Assembly (NCBI RefSeq): GCF_026125825.1
Contig: NZ_JAHCKK010000049.1
Location: 1-35,507, forward strand
DNA from: Hydrogenophaga sp.
GTDB taxonomy: Bacteria; Pseudomonadota; Gammaproteobacteria; Burkholderiales; Burkholderiaceae_C
Direction: 5' to 3'
DNA length: 35,507 nt
Shown: positions 1 to 8,408 of the stretch, piece by piece
Position numbering within the stretch: the stretch's first letter is position 1
Layout of the letters: every line of letters starts with the position of its first letter
Made by a program: the position numbers and the translations under genes
Notes under the pieces: model-generated
Database searches by the model: none
What the model was told of the DNA's origin: nothing
Seen by the model: only the letters and a program-made list of their open reading frames with translations

Positions 1-2218
1 TGTCGCCCGGCCGCAGCTGGCCCAGCTTCCACAGCTCGTCGTGCAGCACCACGGCCGGGCACACGAAGCCGCCCAGGCTCGGCCCGTCGGGCCCGAGGAT
101 CACCGGCATGTCGCCCGTGAAGTCGATGGCGCCGATGGCGTAGGCGTTGTCGTGGATGTTCGACGGGTGCAGCCCGGCCTCGCCGCCGTCGCTGCGCGCC
201 CATTGCGGCTTGGGGCCGATCAGGCGCACGCCCGTGCGGCTGCTGTTGTGGTGCACCTTCCAGTCGGTGCCGAAGAACTGGGTGATGTCGTCGGGCGTGA
301 AGAAATCCGGTGCGCCGTGCGGTCCGTAGAGCACGTCGATGTCCCAATGGTTCGTGTACGCCGGCGCGACCACGTACTCGCTCATGGTCTGCGCCTCCAC
401 CGAGGCCGGGGCATCGGCCAGGTGCAGCACATCGCCCGTGCGCAGGTGCCGCCCCGCGTGGCCCCCGAACTGGCCCAGCGTGAAGGTGCTGCGGCTGCCC
501 AGGTACAGCGGCACATCCAGCCCGCCGGCCACGGCCAGCGCCAGCCGCACCCCGGTCTCGCAGCGGCCCACGGCCAGCGTGGCGCCCGCCGGCACGTCGA
601 GGGCCTGCCACATGGCCACGGGCTGTCCGTTGAGCGTGAGCGGAGCGGGCGCGCCGGTCACCGCCACCTTCGTGGCCACGTTGAAACGCAGCGTGGGCCC
701 GGCCAGCGTGATCTCCAGCGCCGCCGCATCGCTCGCATTGCCCACCAGCCGGTTGGCCATGCGGTGTGCGTGCGCATCCATCGGTCCGCTGGGCGGCACG
801 CCCACGGCCCAGTAGCCCTGGCGGCCCGGCCAATCCTGCACCGAGGTCTGCACGCCCGGCTCCAGCACGTCGATGGTGCGCGGCCGGAACTCGAACGTCG
901 AGAGAAAGCGCGTCACCTGCCGGCCCTCGCGGAACACCGGGTCGCGCACCACCTGGCGCAGGTAACCCAGGTTGGTCTCGATGCCGGCCAGGCGCGTGGC
1001 GTCCAGCGCGTCTTCGAGCTGCGCCAGGGCCTGCTCGCGCGTGTCGGCGGTCACGATCAGCTTGGCCAGCATCGGGTCGTACCAGGCGGGCACCTCCGTG
1101 CCGCGCTCCACCCAGCTGTCCACCCGCGCGCGCGGCGCAAACACCACGTCGGTCAGCAGGCCCGCGCTGGGCTGGAAATTCTTCGCCGGGTCTTCGGCAT
1201 ACAGCCGCACCTGGATCGACGCGCCCTGCGGCACCGGTTGCAGCGTGGCCAGCGGGGGCAGATCGCCCGCCGCGAGCTGCAGCATCCACGCCACCAGATC
1301 CACGCCGCACACCTGCTCGGTCACACCGTGCTCGACCTGCAGGCGCGTGTTCACTTCGAGAAAGTAGAACGCGCCACTGGCCGCGTCGTACACGAACTCC
1401 ACCGTGCCCGCGGAGCGGTAGTCCACCGCCTGCGCCAGCCGCACGGCGGTGGCGTGCAGCTCGGTGCGCTGCGCATCGCTCAGGCCGGGCGCCGGGGTTT
1501 CCTCGATCACCTTCTGGTTGCGCCGCTGCACCGAGCAGTCGCGCTCGCCCAGCGCGATCACGCCGCCCGCGCCGTCACCAAACACCTGCACCTCGATGTG
1601 CCGCGCCTGCTCCACGTACTTCTCCAGGAACAGGCCCGCGTCCTTGAAGTTCGCCTGCGCCAGCCGCCCCACCGACTCGAACGCATCGCGCAGCTCGGCG
1701 TCGTTCCACACCAGCCGCATGCCGATGCCGCCGCCGCCGGCCGTGCTCTTGAGCATCACCGGGTAGCCGATGCGCGCGGCCTCGGCCGTGGCCTGCGCCA
1801 CGTCCAGCAACAAGCCTGAGCCCGGCAGCAACGGCACGCCGCGCGCCTGTGCCAGCTCGCGCGCCGTGTGCTTCAGGCCAAAGGCGCGCATCTGCTGCGG
1901 CGTCGGGCCGATGAAGGCGATGCCCGCGGCCCCGCAGGCTTCGGCGAAGGCCGGGTTCTCCGACAGGAAGCCGTAGCCCGGGTGGATGGCCTGCGCGCCG
2001 CAGTCTTTTGCGATCTGCAGGATGCGGTCCGCGCGCAGGTAGCTTTCGGCTGCCGGCGCCGGGCCCAGCAGGTAAGCCTCGTCGGCCTCGCGCACGTGGC
2101 GGGCCTGGGCGTCGGCCTCGGAATACACGGCCACGCTGCGCACGCCCAGCGTTTTTAGCGTGCGGATGATGCGGCAGGCAATCGCGCCGCGGTTGGCAAT
2201 CAGGACCTTGCTGAACAT
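1..2218 (-). CDS. Urea carboxylase-type biotin enzyme, probably guanidine carboxylase (C-terminus outside window)
   Basis: ATP- and biotin-dependent carboxylase; about 739 residues are visible and the C-terminal biotinyl domain lies beyond the left edge. The N-terminus ([17 protein letters not shown]) is a classic biotin carboxylase start. The glycine-rich ATP-grasp loop [11 protein letters not shown] lies near residue 160 and the biotin carboxylase core [16 protein letters not shown] follows. From about residue 440 comes the KipA/allophanate-hydrolase-like carboxyltransferase region ([28 protein letters not shown]). The family is annotated as urea carboxylase, but members under guanidine-I riboswitches beside two DUF1989 genes are known to carboxylate guanidine. 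That context is present here, so guanidine is the inferred substrate. The start follows a GGAGAC ribosome site. Allophanate hydrolase is expected next, outside the window. Confidence 0.93.
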   Translation of the reverse strand, partial: MFSKVLIANRGAIACRIIRTLKTLGVRSVAVYSEADAQARHVREADEAYLLGPAPAAESYLRADRILQIAKDCGAQAIHPGYGFLSENPAFAEACGAAGIAFIGPTPQQMRAFGLKHTARELAQARGVPLLPGSGLLLDVAQATAEAARIGYPVMLKSTAGGGGIGMRLVWNDAELRDAFESVGRLAQANFKDAGLFLEKYVEQARHIEVQVFGDGAGGVIALGERDCSVQRRNQKVIEETPAPGLSDAQRTELHATAVRLAQAVDYRSAGTVEFVYDAASGAFYFLEVNTRLQVEHGVTEQVCGVDLVAWMLQLAAGDLPPLATLQPVPQGASIQVRLYAEDPAKNFQPSAGLLTDVVFAPRARVDSWVERGTEVPAWYDPMLAKLIVTADTREQALAQLEDALDATRLAGIETNLGYLRQVVRDPVFREGRQVTRFLSTFEFRPRTIDVLEPGVQTSVQDWPGRQGYWAVGVPPSGPMDAHAHRMANRLVGNASDAAALEITLAGPTLRFNVATKVAVTGAPAPLTLNGQPVAMWQALDVPAGATLAVGRCETGVRLALAVAGGLDVPLYLGSRSTFTLGQFGGHAGRHLRTGDVLHLADAPASVEAQTMSEYVVAPAYTNHWDIDVLYGPHGAPDFFTPDDITQFFGTDWKVHHNSSRTGVRLIGPKPQWARSDGGEAGLHPSNIHDNAYAIGAIDFTGDMPVILGPDGPSLGGFVCPAVVLHDELWKLGQLRPGD

Positions 2219-2233
2219 GAGGGGGTCTCCGGA

Positions 2234-2282
2234 TGCAGGCCGTCCTGCAGAGGTGTCTTGGCGCCCCGGGCCGTCCCGGGGC
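2234..2282 (-). other. Two tandem intercistronic hairpins
   Basis: The 85-base gap between the DUF1989 gene and the carboxylase holds two perfect hairpins. One has a 6-bp stem (TGCAGG/CCTGCA, 2234-2249) and the other an 8-bp stem (GCCCCGGG/CCCGGGGC, 2263-2282). Both have the loop CCGT on the plus strand (ACGG in the minus-strand transcript). No U-tract follows, so they are not obvious terminators. They may tune mRNA stability or relative expression of the carboxylase. Confidence 0.4.
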
Positions 2283-2303
2283 GATGGGGTTCAGAAGGTG
2301 GTA

Positions 2304-2966
2304 TCAGGCAGCGTCCCATACCAGGAGCTGGATGGGCGTGGGGTTGTAGGCGTTGCAGGGGTTGTTGAGCTGCGGGCAGTTGCTGATCAGCACCCACACG
2401 TCCATCTCCGCGCGCATCTCCACGTACTTGCCCGGGCCCGACACACCGTCCTCGAAGCTCAGCGCGCCCTCGGGCGTCACCGGCACGTTCATGAAGAAAT
2501 TGATGTTGGGCACCAGGTCGCGCTTGCCCAGGCCCACGTCGGCGTGCTGCAGGGCGATCAGGTAGTTGTCGCGGCAGCTGTGCATGAACTTCTTCTGCAG
2601 CGCGTAGCGCACCGTGTTGCTCTCGGCCGCGCAGGCGCCGCCCAGCGTGTCGTGCCGGCCGCAGGTGTCGGCCACGATCGTGAGCATGGGGTTACCGTCG
2701 TTGCTGCGGATCACCGAGCCCGTGGTGAGGTAGATGCCGCCCTGGCGCTGCATGGTGTCGGTCGCGCTGTAGTGCTCGGCCGGGTCGTGCCGGTTGTAGA
2801 ACAGCACGTCAGCAGCCTGGTTGCCCTCCAGGTCCACGATGCGCAGCGTCTGCCCGCGCTGGACCTCGAACAGGATCGGCTCGCCCGCGGGGTGGCGCTG
2901 GTTCAGCACGGCATGCGCGGGGTCGAGCGCGCTTTCTTGAAGCCGGATGGCGGTGGCGGTGGTCAT
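2304..2966 (-). CDS. DUF1989 urea carboxylase-associated protein; probable carboxyguanidine deiminase subunit
   Basis: 220-residue DUF1989 protein, second of an adjacent pair. Visible motifs include [14 protein letters not shown] near the N-terminus, the cysteine-rich [18 protein letters not shown] in the middle, and [14 protein letters not shown] and [19 protein letters not shown] near the C-terminus, typical of the UAAP1/UAAP2 families. The paired proteins are known to form a carboxyguanidine deiminase (CgdA/CgdB) that converts carboxyguanidine to allophanate. I cannot say from sequence alone which subunit this is. The start at 2966 has a GGAGAC site upstream, like its neighbours. An in-frame ATG at 2981 overlaps the previous stop (TGATG) and could give five extra residues by coupling. 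Confidence 0.88.
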   Translation of the reverse strand: MTTATAIRLQESALDPAHAVLNQRHPAGEPILFEVQRGQTLRIVDLEGNQAADVLFYNRHDPAEHYSATDTMQRQGGIYLTTGSVIRSNDGNPMLTIVADTCGRHDTLGGACAAESNTVRYALQKKFMHSCRDNYLIALQHADVGLGKRDLVPNINFFMNVPVTPEGALSFEDGVSGPGKYVEMRAEMDVWVLISNCPQLNNPCNAYNPTPIQLLVWDAA

Positions 2967-2980
2967 GGGCGTCGTCTCCA

Positions 2981-3775
2981 TCACAGGTACAGCAGGTCGG
3001 TGTTGTGCAGGGCGCGCGCGTTCTCGGGGCGGAACGCGCGGCACACGTCGTCGGCCGGCGCCGCACCGCAGCGCCAGGCCACCAGGCCCACCTTCTTCGG
3101 CGCGTAAGTGGGCGCGGGGTCCAGCCCGTGCGGCGCGGTGCTGATCGCCGCGATCACATCCATGTCGAAACGCAGCTCCACGAAATCGCCCGCCTTCGCG
3201 TGCCCGGACACGAAGGCAAAACGGCCCTGCGCGTCCACGCCCACCTTGCTGAAGAGGTTCACCGGCGCGATGAGGTCTCGCCTGGACAGGCCGTGCTTGC
3301 CGATCTCGATCAGCAGCCCGTCCTTGCCCGAGCGGTGCATCGCGTTGCGGTGCGCTTCGTAGCGCTGCTCGCCGTACTTCTGCTGCATCAGCTCGCTGTC
3401 CAGCAACGCGCCCAGCGGGTCGTGCCAGCCCACGCTGTCGGCCGTGAAGCTGGCCATGCTGCGGCCCATGTCGCTCATCAGCACATGGCCGCGCGTGTAG
3501 TGCGCCGTGTGCTGTGCCTTGAGCGAGTCCGGCATGTTGTAGCGCTCCAGCTTCTCCAGCGCGCTGTAGAGCACCAGGCTCACGTTCGCGCCGGCCTCCA
3601 GCGCCACGAAGCGGATCGCGCTGCCGCGCGGCATGCGCCAGCCCCAGTGGTTGCCACCGGGCACGATCTCGCTCCACATCACCTGCCCGGTGTCCACCCC
3701 CGCCAGCGCGGGTGCGGGAAAGCCTTGCCAGAACGCAGGGGCGTCCACCGGGGTGTCATCGAGGGTGTTGTTCAT
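2981..3775 (-). CDS. DUF1989 urea carboxylase-associated protein; probable carboxyguanidine deiminase subunit
   Basis: 264-residue DUF1989 protein, first of the pair. It resembles its neighbour in layout: an early segment with [30 protein letters not shown], a middle [10 protein letters not shown] segment and a late INLFS-like segment ([15 protein letters not shown]), ending in a [16 protein letters not shown] region. The two are diverged paralogues and probably form a hetero-oligomer that deiminates carboxyguanidine, releasing ammonium. The start lies 7 bases after GGAGAC. The stop overlaps the possible upstream start of the next gene, suggesting translational coupling and balanced subunit synthesis. 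Urea metabolism is the older annotation; the riboswitch upstream favours guanidine. Confidence 0.87.
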   Translation of the reverse strand: MNNTLDDTPVDAPAFWQGFPAPALAGVDTGQVMWSEIVPGGNHWGWRMPRGSAIRFVALEAGANVSLVLYSALEKLERYNMPDSLKAQHTAHYTRGHVLMSDMGRSMASFTADSVGWHDPLGALLDSELMQQKYGEQRYEAHRNAMHRSGKDGLLIEIGKHGLSRRDLIAPVNLFSKVGVDAQGRFAFVSGHAKAGDFVELRFDMDVIAAISTAPHGLDPAPTYAPKKVGLVAWRCGAAPADDVCRAFRPENARALHNTDLLYL

Positions 3776-3795
3776 CGGTGCGGTCTCCAGAAAAT

Positions 3796-4650
3796 TCAAA
3801 CGGCCGTGCCCGTCATGCGCTGGAGTTGCTCCAGGTCGGTCTTCATGCCCGAGGTCTCGCGGATGCGGTCCAGGATGTCGCGCTTGAGGCGCACGAACTC
3901 GGGCGCGTGCTTGAGGTCCTGCGTGCGCAGCTCGCCAAACGGCACCTCGTAGATCGTGTCGATGCGGCCCGGGCGAGGGGCCATCAGCACCACCCGGTCC
4001 CCCAGGTACAGCGCCTCTTCCACGTCGTGCGTCACGAAAACGATGGTGGCCTTCTCCAGCTTGTGCACGTAGCGGATCAGGTCGTGCATCACCTCGCGCG
4101 TCTGCGCGTCCAGCGCGCCGAAGGGTTCGTCCATCAGCACGATGTCGGGCCGGCCCATCAGCGCGCGCGCGATCGCCACGCGCTGCTGCATGCCGCCCGA
4201 GAGCTGGTTGGGCCAGGCGTGGCCCATCGTCTCCAGGCCCATCAGGCGCAGCAGCGCGTCGGCCCGGCCGTCGGCCGCCTCCACGTCCGACGACGTGCGG
4301 CCCTCGGTGTGCGCGGCCAGCTGGCGGCAGAACTTGATGTTCTGGCACACCGTCATCCACGGGTACAGGCTGTAGTGCTGGAACACCATCGCGCGGTCGA
4401 TGCCCGGCCCCGCCACGGCCCGGCCGTCCACCAGCAGGTCGCCGCTGGTCTGCACCTCCAGCCCGCCAATGGTGCGCAGCAGGGTCGACTTGCCGCAGCC
4501 CGAGGCGCCCACGAACGTGACGAACTCGTTGGCGCGGATGTCCAGGTTGATGTTCTCCAGCGCGTTCAGCGGCGCGCCGTCGAAGCGCTTGAACACGTCG
4601 CGGATCGCGATCTTCGGCACGGGTGCGGTGGGGGGGTGTGGGGTGCTCAT
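3796..4650 (-). CDS. ABC transporter ATPase, nitrate/sulfonate/taurine type (probable guanidine importer)
   Basis: 284-residue cytoplasmic ATPase of the SsuB/TauB/NrtD group. It has Walker A GASGCGKST, Q-loop region VFQHYSLYPWM, signature LSGGMQQRVAIARAL, Walker B IVLMDEPFGALDAQTRE and the H-loop THDVEEALYLGD. It starts 4 bases after the permease stop and is certainly cotranscribed with it. Family membership does not give the substrate. Position between a guanidine riboswitch and guanidine-degrading enzymes points to guanidine or a close relative. No binding protein is encoded in this operon; the candidate lies at 30270-31313. Confidence 0.9.
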   Translation of the reverse strand: MSTPHPPTAPVPKIAIRDVFKRFDGAPLNALENINLDIRANEFVTFVGASGCGKSTLLRTIGGLEVQTSGDLLVDGRAVAGPGIDRAMVFQHYSLYPWMTVCQNIKFCRQLAAHTEGRTSSDVEAADGRADALLRLMGLETMGHAWPNQLSGGMQQRVAIARALMGRPDIVLMDEPFGALDAQTREVMHDLIRYVHKLEKATIVFVTHDVEEALYLGDRVVLMAPRPGRIDTIYEVPFGELRTQDLKHAPEFVRLKRDILDRIRETSGMKTDLEQLQRMTGTAV

Positions 4651-4654
4651 CGCA

Positions 4655-5506
4655 TCAGCCCTTCAAATACAGCCAGGGGAACGCGCGGCGGTGCGCGAGG
4701 CGAAAGAGCTGGTCCGTCACCAGGCCGATGAGACCGATGACGATGATTCCGGCAAAGATCGTGTCCGTCTGCAGGAAGCGCTGCGCGCGCAGGATCGCGT
4801 AGCCCAGGCCCGAGTTCGCGGCCACCAGCTCGGCCACCACCAGGTAGGTCCAGGCCCAGCCCATGGTGATGCGCAGCGTGTCCAGCAAGGCGGGCTTGGC
4901 GCTGGGGAAGATCACCTTCTCGATCAGCTCCGAGCGGTTCGCGCCCATCGTCTGCGCCGCCTCCACCTGCGCGGCCGGCACGCGGCGCACATCCTCCGCC
5001 ACCATCAGCACCATCTGGAAGAAGGTGCCAATGAAGATGATGGCGATCTTGGAGCCCTCGCCAATGCCCACCCACAGCATCACCAGCGGAATGAAAGCCA
5101 CCGCCGGCATGTAGCGGATGAAATCCGTCAGCGGCTCCAGCAGCGCCTGCACCGCGCGGTACGAGCCGATGAACAGGCCCAGCGGCAGGGCGATCACCGC
5201 CGAGAGCAGAAAGCCGGTGACCACGCGGTACACGCTGATGCCCATGTCGTCGAGCAGCCCGGTCTCGGTCAGCCAGGTCCAGGTCTTGGCGAGGACCTGC
5301 AGCGGGGCGGGGAGGAACACCGGGTCCAGCCCGCCGAAGGCCGCAAGCCCGGCCCAGAGCACCAAAGGGGTGAACAGGCCGATGAGCGCGAGCACCCAAT
5401 AGGTGCGTCGCGCAATCGGCGCGCGCACCGTCCAGAGGCTGGTGGTGCGCCGGCGCCGGGCCGGTTGCGGCGCGCGGATCTCGATGGCGGGTGGCGAGGA
5501 AGACAT
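4655..5506 (-). CDS. ABC transporter permease, SsuC/TauC type (probable guanidine importer)
   Basis: 283-residue inner-membrane permease with about six hydrophobic segments. The EAA loop that docks on the ATPase is visible as VEAAQTMGANRSELIEKVIFP, followed by PALLDTLRITMGWAW and AELVAANSGLGYAI, typical of the taurine/sulfonate/nitrate permease family. The N-terminus is basic and proline/arginine-rich before the first membrane segment. It is the first gene after the guanidine-I riboswitch, with an AGGAG site 8 bases upstream. Guanidine transport is inferred from context. Confidence 0.9.
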   Translation of the reverse strand: MSSSPPAIEIRAPQPARRRRTTSLWTVRAPIARRTYWVLALIGLFTPLVLWAGLAAFGGLDPVFLPAPLQVLAKTWTWLTETGLLDDMGISVYRVVTGFLLSAVIALPLGLFIGSYRAVQALLEPLTDFIRYMPAVAFIPLVMLWVGIGEGSKIAIIFIGTFFQMVLMVAEDVRRVPAAQVEAAQTMGANRSELIEKVIFPSAKPALLDTLRITMGWAWTYLVVAELVAANSGLGYAILRAQRFLQTDTIFAGIIVIGLIGLVTDQLFRLAHRRAFPWLYLKG

Positions 5507-5526
5507 GCGGGCTCCTGGACGGGGGG

Positions 5527-5580
5527 AAACAAAAGCGGAGAGGCGTCGTGCTTGCGCTTCGTGCGCGCAGCAGCGTCTCC
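5527..5580 (-). terminator. Candidate riboswitch-controlled terminator
   Basis: In the minus-strand RNA an imperfect GC-rich hairpin has a GGAGA/UCUCC base and an inner UGCGC/GCGCA-like stem. It is followed by GCUUUUGUUU, 20 bases before the permease start. Its 5' arm uses the last bases of the aptamer (GGGAGA), so ligand binding could block it. This matches the usual ON logic of guanidine-I riboswitches. The stem has internal mismatches, hence moderate confidence. Confidence 0.5.
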
Positions 5581-5695
5581 CGGGCTTTTGTCCCTCCGTG
5601 GAGCCACACGATCGTGGCCGACTGCTCTCGGACCAGACGGCGCCGCGTGTCTGTCTTTCAGTTGGTGGTCAACTGCGCGGCGCCCGGAACCCTAG
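5576..5695 (-). promoter_or_regulatory. Guanidine-I (ykkC) riboswitch
   Basis: Read on the minus strand, the leader has the conserved blocks of the ykkC/guanidine-I aptamer in order: CTAGGGTTCCG at the 5' end, CTGGTCCGAGAG in the middle, then GGCTCCACGGAGGGAC and AAAAGCCCGGGAGA at the 3' end. The same blocks recur at 31367-31459 with different spacer sequences, as expected for a structured RNA conserved at key positions. The middle-arm extension is longer here. The aptamer binds guanidinium and normally turns expression on, fitting the guanidine carboxylase operon downstream. Confidence 0.92.
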
Positions 5696-5749
5696 CGGTC
5701 TTCAAGGCTGGCGTGTGCGGGGCACAGCGCCTCTCTGGTTCAGGGTGTT

Positions 5750-5765
5750 AGCAACTGCTGTGCCA
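5750..5765 (-). promoter_or_regulatory. Sigma-54 (RpoN) promoter of the guanidine operon
   Basis: The minus strand reads TGGCACAGCAGTTGCT, a near-perfect sigma-54 promoter: TGGCAC at -24 and TTGCT at -12, with exactly 10 bases between the invariant GG and GC. The predicted transcript start is near 5739, about 44 bases before the aptamer. A weak NtrC-like element (GCAC-N7-TTGC, 5803-5817) lies upstream. Sigma-54 control fits a nitrogen-source operon. Confidence 0.85.
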
Positions 5766-5879
5766 GCTTCCTGCTGTCTGGAGGGGCTTTCCCCGCGACG
5801 GCGCACAAACCCCTTGCATTTCCCATGCAGGCCGCCGGTACGTACACTCGCTCACCCCCACCACCCGGCAGCAGCAGCG

Positions 5880-6302
5880 ATGAGCGATTGGAAAACCCAG
5901 CAGATGATCAAGGCCTCCGGCTGGCCGCTGGCGCCCGAGCTGCTGAGCACCCCCGGCGCGGACTTCAACGCGCGCCTGGACGGCGGGCTGGTGCCGCTGC
6001 ACTGGGCCTGCCGCGAAGGCAAGGCGGGCCTGGTCAAGCACATGATCGAGCACGGCGCCGACGTGCTCGACGTGGCCGAGTCGGACGGCCGCGCGCCGCT
6101 GGCGATGGCCGTGGGCTCAGGCAGCTTCCAGACCGTGATGCTGGTGATGGACCGCCTCAAGGCCCTGGGCGCGCCGCCGCCCGACGAGGCCATGCGGCGC
6201 TGGTTGAACAACGCGTTCAGCAAGGCCCATGCGGACGCGAAGAACCGCCTGGTGCAGACGCTCAAAGATTGGGATCGTCTGGCCCGGAAGAAGCCTGCCT
6301 AG
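5880..6302 (+). CDS. Small ankyrin-repeat protein
   Basis: 140-residue protein with two to three ankyrin-type repeats: LVPLHWACREGKAGLVKHMIEHGADV (about residues 39-64) followed by the GRAPLAMAVGSGSFQTVMLVMDRL repeat. The first 38 residues and the charged C-terminus are not recognisable. There is no signal peptide, so it is probably cytoplasmic and binds a protein partner that cannot be named. It is divergent from the guanidine operon. A TACACT element at 5843-5848 could be its -10 box, but no good -35 is seen. The ribosome site is weak. Confidence 0.8.
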   Translation: MSDWKTQQMIKASGWPLAPELLSTPGADFNARLDGGLVPLHWACREGKAGLVKHMIEHGADVLDVAESDGRAPLAMAVGSGSFQTVMLVMDRLKALGAPPPDEAMRRWLNNAFSKAHADAKNRLVQTLKDWDRLARKKPA

Positions 6303-6660
6303 CCAGGTCTTCCGTGGCATCCGAAACCTGCGCGGCCAAGGCCGACAAGGTGTTCGACAACCGTTGGATGTGATGTTGCATCTGCACGTTGAGCGTGTGC
6401 AGCAAGGTCGCCACGTCTCTTGGTTTGATGGTTCGCGTGGGCGCGTCTTCAGGCTTTTTGCTGGCGGCGCACAACGCGGCGTGGCGCTCGGCGATGCGGT
6501 AGGCCTCCATCATGTCGGACAGGATGGCCACCTGCCGGGATGCCTTGCTGGTGGACTCCAGGATCCTGCGGCTGGTCGTTGGGGGCAGTGAAAGGGTGGG
6601 GGCGGGGGCGCGCCGCAGAGGCGTGCGCATGCGGGTGATCGCGTTGGTCTTCGTGGCCAT
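6262..6660 (-). CDS. Hypothetical protein, 132 residues
   Basis: Not recognised. The protein has a basic, proline-rich N-terminus (MATKTNAITRMRTPLRR), then a helical middle (SRQVAILSDMMEAYRIAERHAALCAASKK) and a helical C-terminal part (VATLLHTLNVQMQHHIQRLSNTLSALAAQ) that could form a coiled coil. An AGGGAAG ribosome site precedes the ATG. It overlaps the 3' end of the ankyrin gene by 41 bases on the opposite strand, which is unusual. The structured leader upstream (6693-6800) suggests a phage-derived unit. Confidence 0.55.
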   Translation of the reverse strand: MATKTNAITRMRTPLRRAPAPTLSLPPTTSRRILESTSKASRQVAILSDMMEAYRIAERHAALCAASKKPEDAPTRTIKPRDVATLLHTLNVQMQHHIQRLSNTLSALAAQVSDATEDLARQASSGPDDPNL

Positions 6661-6692
6661 GGTGAGGCTTCCCTGCGAAACAGGTGGATGAT

Positions 6693-6719
6693 CCGCCGCC
6701 CCCGGGTAGGGGGCGGCGG
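6693..6719 (-). other. Strong GC hairpin in the leader of the 132-residue gene
   Basis: A perfect 11-bp inverted repeat (CCGCCGCCCCC / GGGGGCGGCGG) with a 5-base loop lies 33 bases before the start codon. It has no U-tract and could act as an mRNA structure or attenuator. Confidence 0.45.
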
Positions 6720-6726
6720 CCCAGGC

Positions 6727-6800
6727 AGGTTGGCGTACCGAGCAGCCTTACGGAACCGGCGAGCCTTGCGGCTCCCCGCCTGAGCCGCCAAAAAGGAGGC
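6727..6800 (-). ncRNA. Structured leader, possibly related to phage C4 antisense RNA
   Basis: In the minus strand two hairpins compete for the same arm. One is a perfect 7-bp stem (GCGGCTC/GAGCCGC, 6768-6788); the other is GAGCC-GCAA-GGCTC with a GNRA loop (6761-6774). Conserved-looking GGTTCCGTAAGG and GGTACGCCAACC segments follow. From memory, similar sequences precede small prophage and satellite genes and have been linked to C4-type antisense RNAs. I could not confirm this. Confidence 0.3.
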
Positions 6801-6836
6801 ACAGACGCTGAAGCCGCAATGACTGCGGGTGAGAAA

Positions 6837-6853
6837 TTACGGCTTCGCCGTAA
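6837..6853 (-). terminator. Hairpin after the aldehyde dehydrogenase operon
   Basis: A perfect 7-bp stem TTACGGC/GCCGTAA with a 3-base loop is followed on the minus strand by AATTTCTC. It lies 85 bases after the aldehyde dehydrogenase stop. It may be a weak terminator of that operon; the U-tract is short. Confidence 0.35.
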
Positions 6854-6937
6854 CGCTGCTGCGGGACGCCAATCCCGATCACGCCTGTGTGTGACGTGAC
6901 CGGGGCAGTATAGCCACGGGGGCGCCCCGCCGCGTGG

Positions 6938-8386
6938 TCACCAGGTCACGGCGATGTACTTCGTCTCCATGTACTCGTGCATGCCCTCGGCCGCCCCTTC
7001 GCGGCCCAGGCCGCTTTGCTTCACCCCGCCAAATGGCGCGGCCGGGTCGGAGACCAGGCCGCGGTTCACCGCCACCATGCCGAACTCCAGCCGCTCCGCA
7101 AGCTTGAGGCCTTGCGCCAGGTCGGCGCTGTAGAGGTAGGCGGTGAGGCCGTACTCGGTGTCGTTGGCGTGTTGCACCATGTCGTCCACGCCGCCCTTGA
7201 CGCGCACGATGGGCGCGACCGGGCCGAACACCTCTTCCTTGAGGATGCGCGCGTCCAGCGGCACGTCGCCCAGCACCGTGGGTTCGTAGAAGTGGCCAGG
7301 CCCCGGCACCTTCTTGCCGCCACACAAGATCTTCGCGCCGCGCTGCACCGCGTCCTGCACCAGTTCGTCCACCTTCTTGCGCGTGGGTTCGTCCACCAGG
7401 CTGCCGACCTGGTGGTTTTCGTCGAGCCCGTGGCCGACGCGCAGGGCCTGCATGCGCTTGACGAACTCGGCGGTGAAGGCGTCGCAGACCGCGTCGCCAG
7501 CGTAGAAGCGGTTGGCGGCGGTGCAGGCTTCGCCCATGTTGCGCATCTTGGCGATCATGGCGCCGTCCACCGCGTCTTTCACGTTGGCGCCGTCGAGCAC
7601 GAGGAAGGGCGCGTTGCCGCCGAGCTCCATCGGGGTCTTGAGCACCTGGTCGGCCGCGGCCTTGATGAGCTTCTGGCCCACTTCGGTGGAGCCGGTGAAC
7701 GAGACCAGGCGCACGCGCGGGTCGTGCAGCCACATGTCCACCAGCGCGCCCGACTTGGTGGTGGGCACGATGTTGACCACGCCTTGGGGCACGCCGGCCT
7801 CGGCCAGCAGGTCGGCCAGCGCGAGCATGCTCAGCGGCGTCATGCCCGCGGGCTTGACGAGCACGGTGCAGCCGGCGGCGAGCGCGGGGGCGATCTTGCG
7901 CGTGCCCATGGCGGCGGGGAAGTTCCAGGGTGTCACGAGCACCACCACGCCGATGGGCTGGTGCTGCACGAGGATGCGGTAGCCGCCGGCGGGCGCGTGG
8001 CTCACGCTGCCCAGGTTGCGGCAGGCTTCCTCGGAATACCAGCGGAAGAACTCGGCCGCGTAGCGCACTTCGGCGCGGCTGTCGGCCAGGGGCTTGCCGT
8101 TTTCCAGGGTGATGATCTTCGCCAGGGGTTCGAGGCGTTCGATCATCAGCGCGTACACCTTGCGCAGCACCTCGGCGCGGGTGCGCGGGGGCGTGGCGCT
8201 CCAGTCGGGCAGGGCGGTGGCGGCGGCGTCCACGGCGGTCTTGCCGTCGTCCAGGCCACCGTCGGCCACCTGGGCGATCACTTCGCCCGTGGCGGGGTCC
8301 GTCACGTCAAAGCACTGGCCGCTTTGGGCGGGTTGCCACTGGCCGTCGATGTAGAGCTGCGTGGGGCAGGGGGGAAGCTGGTGCAT
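6938..8386 (-). CDS. NAD(P)-dependent aldehyde dehydrogenase, succinate-semialdehyde dehydrogenase type
   Basis: 482 residues, the same length as typical GabD enzymes. The N-terminus YIDGQW, the cofactor region VTPWNFPAAMGTRKIAPALAAGC, the FTGSTEVGQKL loop, the general base in MELGGNAPF and the catalytic cysteine in NMGEACTAANRF are all present; PFGGVKQSGLGREGAAEGM closes the enzyme. It oxidises an aldehyde to an acid. Succinic or 2-oxoglutaric semialdehyde are the likeliest substrates by family. It is the last gene of a minus-strand operon after a DapA-like enzyme, a common pairing in sugar-acid and hydroxyproline pathways that yields a semialdehyde. AGGAGAC lies 6 bases upstream. Confidence 0.9.
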   Translation of the reverse strand: MHQLPPCPTQLYIDGQWQPAQSGQCFDVTDPATGEVIAQVADGGLDDGKTAVDAAATALPDWSATPPRTRAEVLRKVYALMIERLEPLAKIITLENGKPLADSRAEVRYAAEFFRWYSEEACRNLGSVSHAPAGGYRILVQHQPIGVVVLVTPWNFPAAMGTRKIAPALAAGCTVLVKPAGMTPLSMLALADLLAEAGVPQGVVNIVPTTKSGALVDMWLHDPRVRLVSFTGSTEVGQKLIKAAADQVLKTPMELGGNAPFLVLDGANVKDAVDGAMIAKMRNMGEACTAANRFYAGDAVCDAFTAEFVKRMQALRVGHGLDENHQVGSLVDEPTRKKVDELVQDAVQRGAKILCGGKKVPGPGHFYEPTVLGDVPLDARILKEEVFGPVAPIVRVKGGVDDMVQHANDTEYGLTAYLYSADLAQGLKLAERLEFGMVAVNRGLVSDPAAPFGGVKQSGLGREGAAEGMHEYMETKYIAVTW

Positions 8387-8408
8387 GCGCGTCTCCTGGG
8401 TTGTGCAG

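Noticed and set aside
41-1819. Long plus-strand open frame (592 codons) antisense to the carboxylase
   Set aside because: Composition is His/Arg/Ala-rich with no domain; it mirrors the real minus-strand gene in GC-rich DNA. The same applies to other long antisense frames over the ABC, amidase and VWA genes.
2160-2303. Promoter or riboswitch between the DUF1989 gene and the carboxylase
   Set aside because: Only hairpins were seen; no aptamer blocks or promoter boxes, and gene spacing fits one operon.
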